DNA from: Lachnospiraceae bacterium
Lineage (GTDB): Bacteria > Bacillota > Clostridia > Lachnospirales > Lachnospiraceae
Length of the DNA stretch: 64,000 nt
Direction: 5' to 3'
NCBI GenBank assembly: GCA_910575445.1
Contig: CAJTFW010000001.1
Coordinates: forward strand, 310,001-374,000
In this document: positions 15,833 to 22,787 of the stretch, piece by piece
Layout: every line of letters starts with the position of its first letter
How positions within the stretch are numbered: position 1 is the first letter of the stretch
Program-made: the position numbers and the translations under genes
The notes under the pieces: model-generated
The model's input: only the letters and a program-made list of their open reading frames with translations
Database searches by the model: none
Told to the model about the DNA's origin: nothing

Positions 15833-17449
15833 ATGATTGTTCGAGAAGGCAAAAGTGTATTCAAGGGAGTAGCCATCGGTAATATCTTTGTCTACAAAAA
15901 AGCAGAGAAAGCCGTGACAAAGGAGACGATAAGCGATACAGCGGCAGAGCTGACTCGTTTTGAGGCTGCAAAAGAAAAGGCGATGGGGCAGCTTAAGATG
16001 CTCTATGAGAAGGCGAAGAGAGATGTTGGCGAAGAAGAAGCGATGATATTTGACGTGCATCAGATGCTTTTAGATGACCTTGACTATAATGAGTCAATTA
16101 CCGGTATCATTGAAAATGATAAGATGAATGCAGAGTACGCAGTGTTTATGACTGGCGAGCAGATGGCGGCGATGTTCCTTGCGATGGAAGATGAATATAT
16201 GAGGGGCCGCGCGGCAGATATTCATGATATCTCGGACCGACTGATTTCTATCTTAAATGGTACACAGGTTAGCCCGGAGGCGATGCCAGAGCCTGTCATT
16301 ATTGTGGCTGAGGATTTGGCGCCAAGTGAGACCGTACAGTTTGATAAGAGCAAACTTTTGGCGATTGTCACTCAGAAGGGTTCTGCGAATTCTCATACAG
16401 CGATTCTGGCACGTACGATGAACATTCCATCTCTGGTGACAACGGATATTGAGGTTGACCAGTCTTATCATGGAAGATGCGCGATTGTAGATGGATTTGC
16501 AGGACAGATCTATATCGACCCGGACGAAGTGACCATGGTAAAGATGAAGGAGAAGAAGAAAAAAGCAGATGAGCAAAGAGCGCTTCTCCAGGAGATGAAA
16601 GGAAAAGAGACCGTTACACAGAGCGGTAAGCATATCCATCTGTATTCCAATATCGGAGGTATTGGTGATGTAGATGCAGTGCTTGAGAATGACGGTGAGG
16701 GAATTGGTCTGTTCCGCAGTGAGTTCTTGTATCTGGAATGTGACAATTATCCAAGTGAAGAAGTACAGTTTGAGGCATATAAATCAGTGCTGTCAAAGAT
16801 GAATGGCAAGAAGGTCATTATCCGTACACTGGATATTGGAGCAGACAAGCAGATTGACTATTTTGAGCTTCCAAAGGAGGAGAATCCGGCACTTGGTTAT
16901 CGTGCAATTCGTATCTGCCTGACACGTAAGGAAGTATTCCGTACACAGCTTAGAGCATTATTCCGTGCTTCTGCATATGGTACACTTGGAATTATGTTCC
17001 CAATGATTATCTCAGTCAAAGAGATTGAGGAAATCAAGCAATTTGTGGAGGAAGTAAAGCTAGAGTTAGCAAGAGAGAATGTAGAGATGGGAGAAGTGGA
17101 GCTTGGTATTATGATCGAGACTCCGGCAGCAGCAGTGATTAGTGACCTTTTGGCACCACATGTGGACTTCTTCAGTATTGGAACGAACGATTTAAGCCAG
17201 TATACATTGGCGATTGACCGTCAGAATCAGTCACTTGACAATTTCTTTGACCCGCATCATGAAGCAATTTTGCGTCTGATTCAGATGACGATTGAAAATG
17301 CCCATAAATACGGCGCATGGTGTGGTATCTGTGGCGAGCTTGGCGCAGATATGGAATTAACAGCGAGATTTGTACAGATGGGTATTGATGAGTTGTCAGT
17401 ATCTCCAGGCTATACATTAGAGCTTCGGAAACGCATTCGGGAATGTTAA
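15833..17449 (+). CDS. ptsI: Phosphoenolpyruvate-protein phosphotransferase (PTS enzyme I)
   Basis: A 538-residue enzyme I that transfers phosphate from PEP to HPr, starting the sugar phosphotransferase cascade in the cytoplasm. Order: HPr-binding/phosphohistidine domain with GSANSHTAILAR (His188), then the PEP-binding TIM barrel with RTLDIGADKQ, GTNDLSQY and the catalytic Cys in WCGICGELG. It is slightly shorter than the 570-residue average but complete. It precedes ptsH by 42 bases; placing the general PTS genes behind rpoZ links them to growth-related transcription. Confidence 0.95.
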   Translation: MIVREGKSVFKGVAIGNIFVYKKAEKAVTKETISDTAAELTRFEAAKEKAMGQLKMLYEKAKRDVGEEEAMIFDVHQMLLDDLDYNESITGIIENDKMNAEYAVFMTGEQMAAMFLAMEDEYMRGRAADIHDISDRLISILNGTQVSPEAMPEPVIIVAEDLAPSETVQFDKSKLLAIVTQKGSANSHTAILARTMNIPSLVTTDIEVDQSYHGRCAIVDGFAGQIYIDPDEVTMVKMKEKKKKADEQRALLQEMKGKETVTQSGKHIHLYSNIGGIGDVDAVLENDGEGIGLFRSEFLYLECDNYPSEEVQFEAYKSVLSKMNGKKVIIRTLDIGADKQIDYFELPKEENPALGYRAIRICLTRKEVFRTQLRALFRASAYGTLGIMFPMIISVKEIEEIKQFVEEVKLELARENVEMGEVELGIMIETPAAAVISDLLAPHVDFFSIGTNDLSQYTLAIDRQNQSLDNFFDPHHEAILRLIQMTIENAHKYGAWCGICGELGADMELTARFVQMGIDELSVSPGYTLELRKRIREC

Positions 17450-17491
17450 AATTTTGTCAAAAATATTTTTAAATAAAAGGAGAGAATCATT

Positions 17492-17749
17492 ATGAAAACT
17501 TTTACGTACACCATTCAGGACGAACTGGGAATCCATGCTAGACCAGCAGGAATGTTGGCAAAGGCAGCAGCAGGCTTTAAAAGTGTTGTTACCATTGACA
17601 ACGGAACTAAGAAAGCAGATGCTAAAAGACTGATGGCAATTATGAGTATGGGCGTGAAAAAGGGACATACAGTTACAGTTACAGTGGAAGGTGAAGACGA
17701 AGAGACTGCAGCAACTGCAATGGAAGAGTTCTTCAAGACCAATCTGTAA
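17492..17749 (+). CDS. ptsH: Phosphocarrier protein HPr
   Basis: An 85-residue HPr that carries phosphate from enzyme I to sugar-specific enzymes II. The active site GIHARPAG has His15 and Arg17. The regulatory position 46, normally Ser in Firmicutes and phosphorylated by HPr kinase to activate CcpA, is Arg here (DAKRLMAIMSMG). The serine later in that motif aligns with the MS of other HPr proteins, not with Ser46. So this HPr should work in sugar transport but not in Ser46-based catabolite repression. AAGGAG precedes the ATG. Confidence 0.95.
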   Translation: MKTFTYTIQDELGIHARPAGMLAKAAAGFKSVVTIDNGTKKADAKRLMAIMSMGVKKGHTVTVTVEGEDEETAATAMEEFFKTNL

Positions 17750-17780
17750 GATAACAGCGACAGGCCGTTAGAGCTAACCG

Positions 17781-17815
17781 GGCCACCAAGTAGACCATAC
17801 TTGGTGGCCTTTGTT
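17781..17815 (+). terminator. Terminator after ptsH
   Basis: GGCCACCAAGTA (17781-17792) pairs perfectly with TACTTGGTGGCC (17798-17809) around a five-base loop, followed by TTTGTT. The stem is strong; the T-tract is short. Confidence 0.7.
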
Positions 17816-17850
17816 ATGTTAGCGGCTTATCAAGAAGGCAGGTGCAAAAT

Positions 17851-18294
17851 TTGGCAAAGGCAATAATATTGATAGGGATTCAGGGGAGTGGGAAGTCTAC
17901 TTTTTATAGGGAGAGATTGTCAGAGTATGTGCATGTAAATCTGGATACGCTGCATACAAGGAATAAAGAGAGACTTTTGATTGAAGAATGTCTAGAGAAC
18001 GGACAAACATTTGTGGTAGACAATACAAATCCAACAAAAGCAGACAGAGAAAAATATATCAGCGCAGCAAAAGAAAAAAAGTATCAGATAGAAGGATATT
18101 TTTTACAATCTATACTAGCGGATTGTATAGAGAGAAATAAAGGGCGAAGTGGGAAAGCATGTGTTCCTGATAAAGCGATTGTATGTACGTCAAATCGACT
18201 AGAGATGCCTTCTTATCAGGAAGGCTTTGATAAGTTGTATTTTGTAAAGATAGAGCATGGAGAATTTGTGGTGGAAGAGTGGAAGGCATTATAA
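17851..18294 (+). CDS. P-loop polynucleotide kinase-like ATPase
   Basis: About 147 residues. A Walker A motif GIQGSGKST lies at residues 9-17, followed by NLDTLHTR and FVVDNTNPTKADREKYI, the arrangement seen in the kinase domain of polynucleotide kinases and related AAA_33 proteins. The TTG at 17851 has AGGCAGG eight bases upstream; a GTG at 17842 would be too close to any ribosome-binding site. It lies just before a Thg1-like gene, so RNA 5'-end phosphorylation is a reasonable guess; the substrate is not known. The last codons lie within a repeated sequence. Confidence 0.7.
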   Translation: MAKAIILIGIQGSGKSTFYRERLSEYVHVNLDTLHTRNKERLLIEECLENGQTFVVDNTNPTKADREKYISAAKEKKYQIEGYFLQSILADCIERNKGRSGKACVPDKAIVCTSNRLEMPSYQEGFDKLYFVKIEHGEFVVEEWKAL

Positions 18295-18420
18295 GTGGCG
18301 GATGCAGAACTTTAAAACAGCATCTGCCCGAATAATGCCCGTAACGATATTGAAAGGCGAAGCATTGAAATATCGTTACCCTTCAAGGGCATTATGAGCG
18401 GCGGATGCGGAACTTTAAAT
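18285..18420 (+). repeat. Structured intergenic repeat element
   Basis: Two 33-base direct copies of GGCATTATxAGxGGCGGATGC...AACTTTAAA occur at 18285-18317 and 18388-18420, differing at four positions. Between them ATAATGCCC (18332-18340) pairs with GGGCATTAT (18387-18395), and GTAACGATATT (18341-18351) with AATATCGTTAC (18369-18379). A smaller hairpin is GCGGATGC (18298-18305) with GCATCTGC (18320-18327). The first copy includes the stop codon of the kinase gene. It may be a dispersed REP/MITE-like element. Confidence 0.6.
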
Positions 18421-18433
18421 GGGAGATTAAATT

Positions 18434-19204
18434 ATGATTTTTGATGAGTTAGATAAAAAGATGAGAAGATTTGAGCAATCTTTGGACCAGGTGATTTTAC
18501 CAGAGATGTATCTGGTGGCGCGTGCGGATGGGCGGAATTTTACAAAGCTGACAAAGGAGATATGTAAATTTGAAGCTCCTTTTGATATACGTTTTCGGGA
18601 TGCGATGGAGGGGACAGTCAGACATCTGATGGATTGCGGATTTCGGATAGTGTATGGATATACAGAGAGTGATGAGATTTCTCTTTTATTTCATCCTGAT
18701 GATGCTACCTTTGGACGAAAGGTTCGGAAGATTAACTCTGTGATAGCAGGAGAGGCAAGTGCATATCTTTCTCTAAAGCTTGGCATTCCTGCCTGCTTTG
18801 ATTGCAGGGTAGTGCCTTTGCCAAATTTAGAATGTGTAGGAGATTATTTTGCATGGCGCCAAGAAGACGCACACAGAAACTCTCTAAATTCTCACTGTTA
18901 TTGGATGCTGCGAAAAAAAGGAATGACAGCCCGAAAGGCGACCAGTGAACTATCCGGGCAGAGTGTTGCCTGGAAAAATGAACTGCTGTTTACAGAAGGC
19001 ATTAACTATAATGACCTTCCTAACTGGCAGAAACGCGGGATTGGATTATATTATATAGAGCAAGAGAAAAAAGGCTATAATCCACTAAACAATCAAGAGA
19101 CAACCGCACTACGCAAGTGCCTAAAGACCAATCTAGACCTTCCAACAGGCGAGACTTATCGAGAATGGGTTTGTTCGTTGTTGGTGGGAGAAAAGGTAGA
19201 ATAA
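18434..19204 (+). CDS. Thg1-like tRNA 3'-5' nucleotidyltransferase
   Basis: A 256-residue member of the tRNA-His guanylyltransferase (Thg1/TLP) family. The catalytic core has ARADGRNFTKL with metal-ligand Asp32 and YTESDEISLLF with Asp80/Glu81; the HRNSLNSHCYW segment is also family-typical. Bacterial Thg1-like proteins add nucleotides in the 3'-5' direction to repair damaged tRNA 5' ends. With the neighbouring polynucleotide kinase-like protein it may form an RNA end-repair pair. Bacterial genomes usually encode G-1 of tRNA-His, so a canonical tRNA-His role is less likely. Confidence 0.85.
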   Translation: MIFDELDKKMRRFEQSLDQVILPEMYLVARADGRNFTKLTKEICKFEAPFDIRFRDAMEGTVRHLMDCGFRIVYGYTESDEISLLFHPDDATFGRKVRKINSVIAGEASAYLSLKLGIPACFDCRVVPLPNLECVGDYFAWRQEDAHRNSLNSHCYWMLRKKGMTARKATSELSGQSVAWKNELLFTEGINYNDLPNWQKRGIGLYYIEQEKKGYNPLNNQETTALRKCLKTNLDLPTGETYREWVCSLLVGEKVE

Positions 19205-19216
19205 AGTATCAAGTAT

Positions 19217-19258
19217 AAAAAAGATGAGCAGCTATTTTTAAGCTAGCCCATCTTTTTT
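19217..19258. terminator. Bidirectional terminator between the Thg1-like gene and the Rpn-type gene
   Basis: AAAAAAGATG pairs with CATCTTTTTT, with inner AGCT/AGCT pairs. It has T-tracts in both directions and serves the two convergent genes. Confidence 0.75.
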
Positions 19259-19261
19259 AGT

Positions 19262-20143
19262 TTATTTTAAAGTCAGAGCCAATGCAAGCGTGGATTTATC
19301 TACACCACTTGCCAATATCATTTCTTCAGAATCTCCATTGCGCAGACGCAGAATCGTATTTGCAAGCATGTGAATTCCAGCTTGCATTCCTTCCTGGATT
19401 CCTTCTTGCCTTCCTTTGTTTTGAGCTTCTTGCTTCGCTTGTTTTAGTTCTGGTGCCATTAATTCTTTTAATGCTTCACACATACTAGCAACCCCCTTAG
19501 CTTTTTGAAATAAATTCTTATTTTCCTTCATTACAACTTGCAGTATAGAATCTGCAAATTCTTTTTCATCTTTTTCGGTTAGATGTTCCATTTTCAATAC
19601 TAATTTTTGGGCAGAGTTCATATCTAAACTTTTGGTTAGAGAGGTTAACCAGACATGTTCCTCTTTATCTAATTCTTTTGAAACAATAATTTGAATTGCA
19701 AAAAAGAATATATTTTGAATGGAATAAATACCTTTTCCAGTCTTTTGAATATGTAATCCAGCTTTGCTTAGTTGATTTAGTAGCTTTTGGGGCTTTTGTT
19801 CCCGGATAAGGGAAATGGTAATATCATTTGCTTTAATTCCATCAACAGTAGATGCATTTGCTTTATATAAACTTGCATAGGCAATGGCTTTGAAAAATAC
19901 ATCTATATTTAAGCTGTCTTGGGGAGATTTATATTCTAATATATTGTGACCTTTAAATATTTTCCCAATTTCATTTTGAATAAGAATATTTGGTAATTTT
20001 TTAATAATTAATAGGTCAATTAAGATAGGCTTTGTATTAATTCCGTATTCTGACTGAAAATGCAAGTCATTTTTATTTTGACTTAGCTCTAGTCGGAGCG
20101 CAGAACAGAATGCAGGATGCCATTGGGTATTAATTTTGCTCAT
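19262..20143 (-). CDS. Rpn/PD-(D/E)XK nuclease-family transposase-like protein
   Basis: A 293-residue protein of the recombination-promoting nuclease (Rpn/YhgA-like, PDDEXK_2) type. The core is Asp43 in ILIDLL and Glu70-x-Lys72 in NILEYKSP, the order of a PD-(D/E)XK nuclease. The C-terminal part is helical with a Glu/Gln/Gly repeat GRQEGIQEGMQAGIH, as in other family members. Such proteins are multi-copy in gut Firmicutes and act on DNA in recA-independent recombination. No inverted-repeat ends are apparent, so mobility is not shown. Confidence 0.75.
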   Translation of the reverse strand: MSKINTQWHPAFCSALRLELSQNKNDLHFQSEYGINTKPILIDLLIIKKLPNILIQNEIGKIFKGHNILEYKSPQDSLNIDVFFKAIAYASLYKANASTVDGIKANDITISLIREQKPQKLLNQLSKAGLHIQKTGKGIYSIQNIFFFAIQIIVSKELDKEEHVWLTSLTKSLDMNSAQKLVLKMEHLTEKDEKEFADSILQVVMKENKNLFQKAKGVASMCEALKELMAPELKQAKQEAQNKGRQEGIQEGMQAGIHMLANTILRLRNGDSEEMILASGVDKSTLALALTLK

Positions 20144-20457
20144 TGTTACCTAAAGATATTGTATCATAAGTGTTTTTTTCTTGCAACGAAAACATAACAT
20201 GAAGAAGATGTGCGACTTCTCATAATAATAAGTTGTAGTGGAAAAATTGGAGAATTCCAAGAAGAAAACTTTTATAATGAAGTTTTACATATTATATCGT
20301 ATGAAAGAGGAAATGTCACTATATGTTACAAAATGTTCACACTTTTTGGTAAATATATACAATATAGAATCTGTAAAGAATAAGACAATACTAGTTTCCT
20401 ATTATAAGCTGTAGTACAATGTATGGATATATACCAAATTTAAAGGAGATAAATCAA
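20144..20457. other. Intergenic region between divergent Rpn and recombinase genes
   Basis: An AT-rich stretch of 314 bases. On the minus strand it holds a promoter for the Rpn-type gene (TTGCAA 20181-20186, TACAAT 20158-20163). On the plus strand it must hold the recombinase promoter, with several TATA-like boxes but no -35/-10 pair I would defend. No additional gene is seen. Confidence 0.5.
20158..20186 (-). promoter_or_regulatory. Promoter of the Rpn-type nuclease gene
   Basis: On the minus strand TTGCAA (20181-20186), 17-base spacer, TACAAT (20158-20163). It would leave a leader of less than about ten bases, so translation probably starts near the mRNA 5' end. Confidence 0.55.
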
Positions 20458-21336
20458 ATGGATAAGACAAGGAATCAGCTCTTATTGGAACAATTTGAAA
20501 AACAACTAAGAGTAGAGGAAAAAAGTAATGCGACAATCTTAAAATATGCACATGATGTAAGGAATTTTCTGCAAAATATCAAAGAAGAACCTTTACATAA
20601 AGAACAAGTGATTGCTTACAAAGAAAGTCTTAGAAAACATTATAAGATTACCAGCACCAATTCAATGCTTGCAGCTATCAATTCTTTTCTACGCTTTATA
20701 GGCCGCCCGGACTGTGTGGTGAAATTATACAAGATGCAGAGGGAGACCTTTCGGGAAGAAAATAAGGAATTATCAAGAGAAGAATATATCCGCCTTCTAA
20801 ATGCTGCAAAAAATATGGGAAAACAAAGGTTATTTCTCTTATTGCAGACGATTGCTTCAACAGGAATCCGTGTCAGTGAACTAAGATTTATTACGGTAGA
20901 GTCTCTATCCCTTCGGCGTGCCCGTGTCTCGCTAAAGGGAAAGACCCGCCTTGTGATACTGCCAAGACGGTTGTGCCGGGAGCTGGCGGACTATGCAAAA
21001 GGAAGACAGATTCAGACAGGCAGTGTCTTTATCACACGCACAGGAAATCCACTAGACCGCAGTAATATCTTGCATGAGATGAAGGCACTCTCTAAAAAGG
21101 CAGAAGTACGGGAAGAAAAAATCTTTCCACACAATCTCCGCCATCTGTTTGCGCTTACTTATTATATGGCTGAACGGAATATTTGCCATCTTGCAGACCT
21201 CTTAGGACATGCCAATATCAATACCACACGGATTTATACACTGGCAAGCTGCGAAGAACAGGAACAACAGATTAATAATTTGGGGCTTTTAATGTTGGAA
21301 AAAGAAAATATCCCTAAAATACCCGTAATTTTATAA
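20458..21336 (+). CDS. Tyrosine recombinase next to the invertible segment
   Basis: A 292-residue XerC/D-like integrase. Residues about 1-100 form the SAM-like DNA-binding core domain and about 105-280 the catalytic domain with Arg138 (STGIRVSEL), His225-x-x-Arg228 (HNLRHLF), His251 (LGHANINTT) and nucleophile Tyr260 (RIYT). The ATG at 20458 has AAAGGAG upstream; the frame opens 13 codons earlier without one. It ends four bases before the first of two inverted repeats that bound a promoter segment, so its most likely substrate is that local switch rather than an excised element. No phage genes are nearby. Confidence 0.85.
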   Translation: MDKTRNQLLLEQFEKQLRVEEKSNATILKYAHDVRNFLQNIKEEPLHKEQVIAYKESLRKHYKITSTNSMLAAINSFLRFIGRPDCVVKLYKMQRETFREENKELSREEYIRLLNAAKNMGKQRLFLLLQTIASTGIRVSELRFITVESLSLRRARVSLKGKTRLVILPRRLCRELADYAKGRQIQTGSVFITRTGNPLDRSNILHEMKALSKKAEVREEKIFPHNLRHLFALTYYMAERNICHLADLLGHANINTTRIYTLASCEEQEQQINNLGLLMLEKENIPKIPVIL

Positions 21337-21340
21337 AGGC

Positions 21341-21368
21341 ACCTCATAATAAATATTATGAGGTAAAA
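21341..21368 (+). repeat. Left inverted repeat (IRL) of the switch
   Basis: ACCTCATAAT-AAAT-ATTATGAGGT followed by AAAA. The site is itself a perfect 10-bp-arm palindrome, as expected for paired binding of a tyrosine recombinase around a short crossover core. Confidence 0.8.
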
Positions 21369-21508
21369 AGACAGGATTTCTATTCTATATAGTGGGAATT
21401 GGCTCTAAAACGCACAGATTTTCAAGGAAAACCCTATTTTCAGAGGAAGTTTGACGCTTCGGTTGACGTTCTAGATGATATACTGAATTCAGAATCGAGA
21501 TAAATACA

Positions 21509-21540
21509 AAAAAACCACCCTATTTTGGAAATAGGTGGTT
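21509..21540 (-). terminator. Orientation-specific terminator inside the invertible segment
   Basis: AACCACC (21513-21519) pairs with GGTGGTT (21534-21540) and TATTT with AAATA inside. The plus-strand A-run before it becomes a T-tract on the minus strand, so it now stops leftward transcription; after inversion it would stop rightward transcription into the surface genes. Confidence 0.65.
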
Positions 21541-21569
21541 GGTAAAACTATTTATTTATGTTTATTTTA

Positions 21570-21599
21570 TAGAAAAAATATGTAAAAAATTGATATAAT
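21570..21599 (+). promoter_or_regulatory. Rightward promoter of the surface operon within the switch
   Basis: A perfect TATAAT (21594-21599) with TAGAAA (21570-21575) at 18 bases. The transcript would begin about 21606, cross IRR and lead into the coiled-coil gene at 21678. The -35 is weak. Confidence 0.6.
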
Positions 21600-21617
21600 A
21601 ACGGACGCAGCCGATGA

Positions 21618-21645
21618 TTTTACCTCATAATATTTATTATGTGGT
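21618..21645 (-). repeat. Right inverted repeat (IRR) of the switch
   Basis: Read on the minus strand, ACCACATAATAAATATTATG followed by AGGTAAAA, identical to IRL over 28 bases apart from one mismatch. Confidence 0.8.
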
Positions 21646-21677
21646 AAAAAATCAAGCTCTGGAAAAGAGGCTTAGTT

Positions 21678-22124
21678 ATGACAGATAAAGAATTGCGAAA
21701 ATTGCGTCGGCAGGACCTTTTAGAACTTTTGGTAGAGCAAAGCCGGGAAGCAGCAAGGCTTAAGGCAGCATTTGAAGAAAAAGAAGAGGAATTATCCCAA
21801 TTTATAGAAAGCTATGAGCGTCTAAAAGGAAAGCTTGATGAGAAAGATGAATTAATCGAAAAACTGAAACACCGTCTAAATGAAAAAGATGCGCAAATGG
21901 AGGAAGCTGCTAATAGTGCAGAAGAGACGTTTAACCGTCTCAAAGAAAAATTAAATGAAAAAGACGCATTGATAGACAAATTAAAAGGCCGTCTAGACCA
22001 GAAAGATGAGCGGATTCAAAAGCTTGAGAGCGATTTGGAAAAGGCACAATCTCAAAAGTGGAGAGAGATGGACGACAGTGATTTTACAACGGAAATTTTA
22101 GCGAAGATAAAGACTTTATTTTAA
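21678..22124 (+). CDS. Coiled-coil protein at the head of the surface operon
   Basis: A 148-residue, highly charged protein. After MTDKELRKLRRQDLLELLVEQSREA it is almost entirely heptad-repeat coiled coil, including the recurrent LNEKDAxI/LDEKDELIxKLK unit at about residues 52-125, and it ends with a short TTEILAKIKTLF segment. No signal peptide or membrane helix. Proteins of this kind precede signal peptidase genes in pilus loci of Lachnospiraceae; the role is unknown. It is the first gene after the invertible promoter, so its expression should follow the switch. Confidence 0.7.
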   Translation: MTDKELRKLRRQDLLELLVEQSREAARLKAAFEEKEEELSQFIESYERLKGKLDEKDELIEKLKHRLNEKDAQMEEAANSAEETFNRLKEKLNEKDALIDKLKGRLDQKDERIQKLESDLEKAQSQKWREMDDSDFTTEILAKIKTLF

Positions 22125-22171
22125 AAATAAGTTTAAACATAGATGGAGATAGACGATACAGAGGGCTGTAC

Positions 22172-22756
22172 ATGAGTGACGAAAATAAGTTCGAGCTGCC
22201 AGATCTGACACAGCTAGAGGCAGAGCTTGAAAGGGAACAATATAAAAACAGATATGGGAGAGTGCTAAGAAGTACGGCATTTTCTCTGGTGGTGGTTGCT
22301 GCGGTTTCTGTGCTGATTGCAATGCTGCTGCTTCCAGTGCTTCAGATTAGCGGAACCTCGATGACAGAGTCTTTGCAGGATAAAGATATCGTGGTGGCGC
22401 TCAACAGTTCTAAGTATCAGACAGGCGATATTATCGCTTTCTATTATAACAACAATATTCTGGTAAAAAGGGTGATTGCAGCCTCGGGAGACTGGGTAAA
22501 TATTGATAAAGATGGCAACGTCTATGTCAATGAAGAGCTGTTAGATGAACCCTATATCAGTGAAAAGGCGCTTGGAGACTGCAATATTACCTTGCCTTAT
22601 CAAGTGCCAGATGAACGGTGCTTTGTGATGGGAGACCACAGAGCAACGAGTATCGACAGTCGCAATACGGCAGTAGGATGTGTCAGCAATGATATGGTGA
22701 TAGGTAAGATTCTATTTCGGGCCTGGCCATTATCGGGATTTGGGATTGTGAAATAA
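22172..22756 (+). CDS. lepB: Type I signal peptidase (LepB/SipS type)
   Basis: A 194-residue membrane serine protease that cleaves Sec signal peptides. A single helix (about residues 34-56) anchors it; the catalytic Ser63 is in SGTSM and the general base Lys99 in VKRVIAASGD, followed by the MGDH and DSR boxes. The Ser-Lys dyad separates it from the SipW-type peptidase at 36159. It lies 31 bases before the giant adhesin gene, so it probably serves the pilus and adhesin precursors of this operon. Confidence 0.9.
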   Translation: MSDENKFELPDLTQLEAELEREQYKNRYGRVLRSTAFSLVVVAAVSVLIAMLLLPVLQISGTSMTESLQDKDIVVALNSSKYQTGDIIAFYYNNNILVKRVIAASGDWVNIDKDGNVYVNEELLDEPYISEKALGDCNITLPYQVPDERCFVMGDHRATSIDSRNTAVGCVSNDMVIGKILFRAWPLSGFGIVK

Positions 22757-22787
22757 TCCATGTAGTTAGAAGGAAGGAGACGGCATC

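Larger units (their letters stand above)
21341..21645. mobile_element. Candidate invertible promoter segment (phase-variation switch)
   Basis: A 305-bp interval between inverted repeats IRL (21341-21368) and IRR (21618-21645). In the present orientation it carries a rightward promoter close to IRR and a hairpin whose T-tract faces left. Inversion would turn the promoter away from the surface genes and place the terminator so that it stops rightward transcription. The adjacent tyrosine recombinase is the expected invertase. There is no coding sequence inside. The arrangement is read directly; inversion itself is inferred. Confidence 0.8.

Noticed and set aside
17842-17850. GTG start for the P-loop kinase gene
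   Set aside because: Too close to the AAGG upstream; TTG at 17851 has proper spacing from AGGCAGG and starts the conserved part.
20458-21336. Integrase of a prophage or conjugative element
   Set aside because: No phage, relaxase or attachment-site evidence, and the flanking genes are chromosomal; the inverted repeats immediately downstream explain it better as a local invertase.
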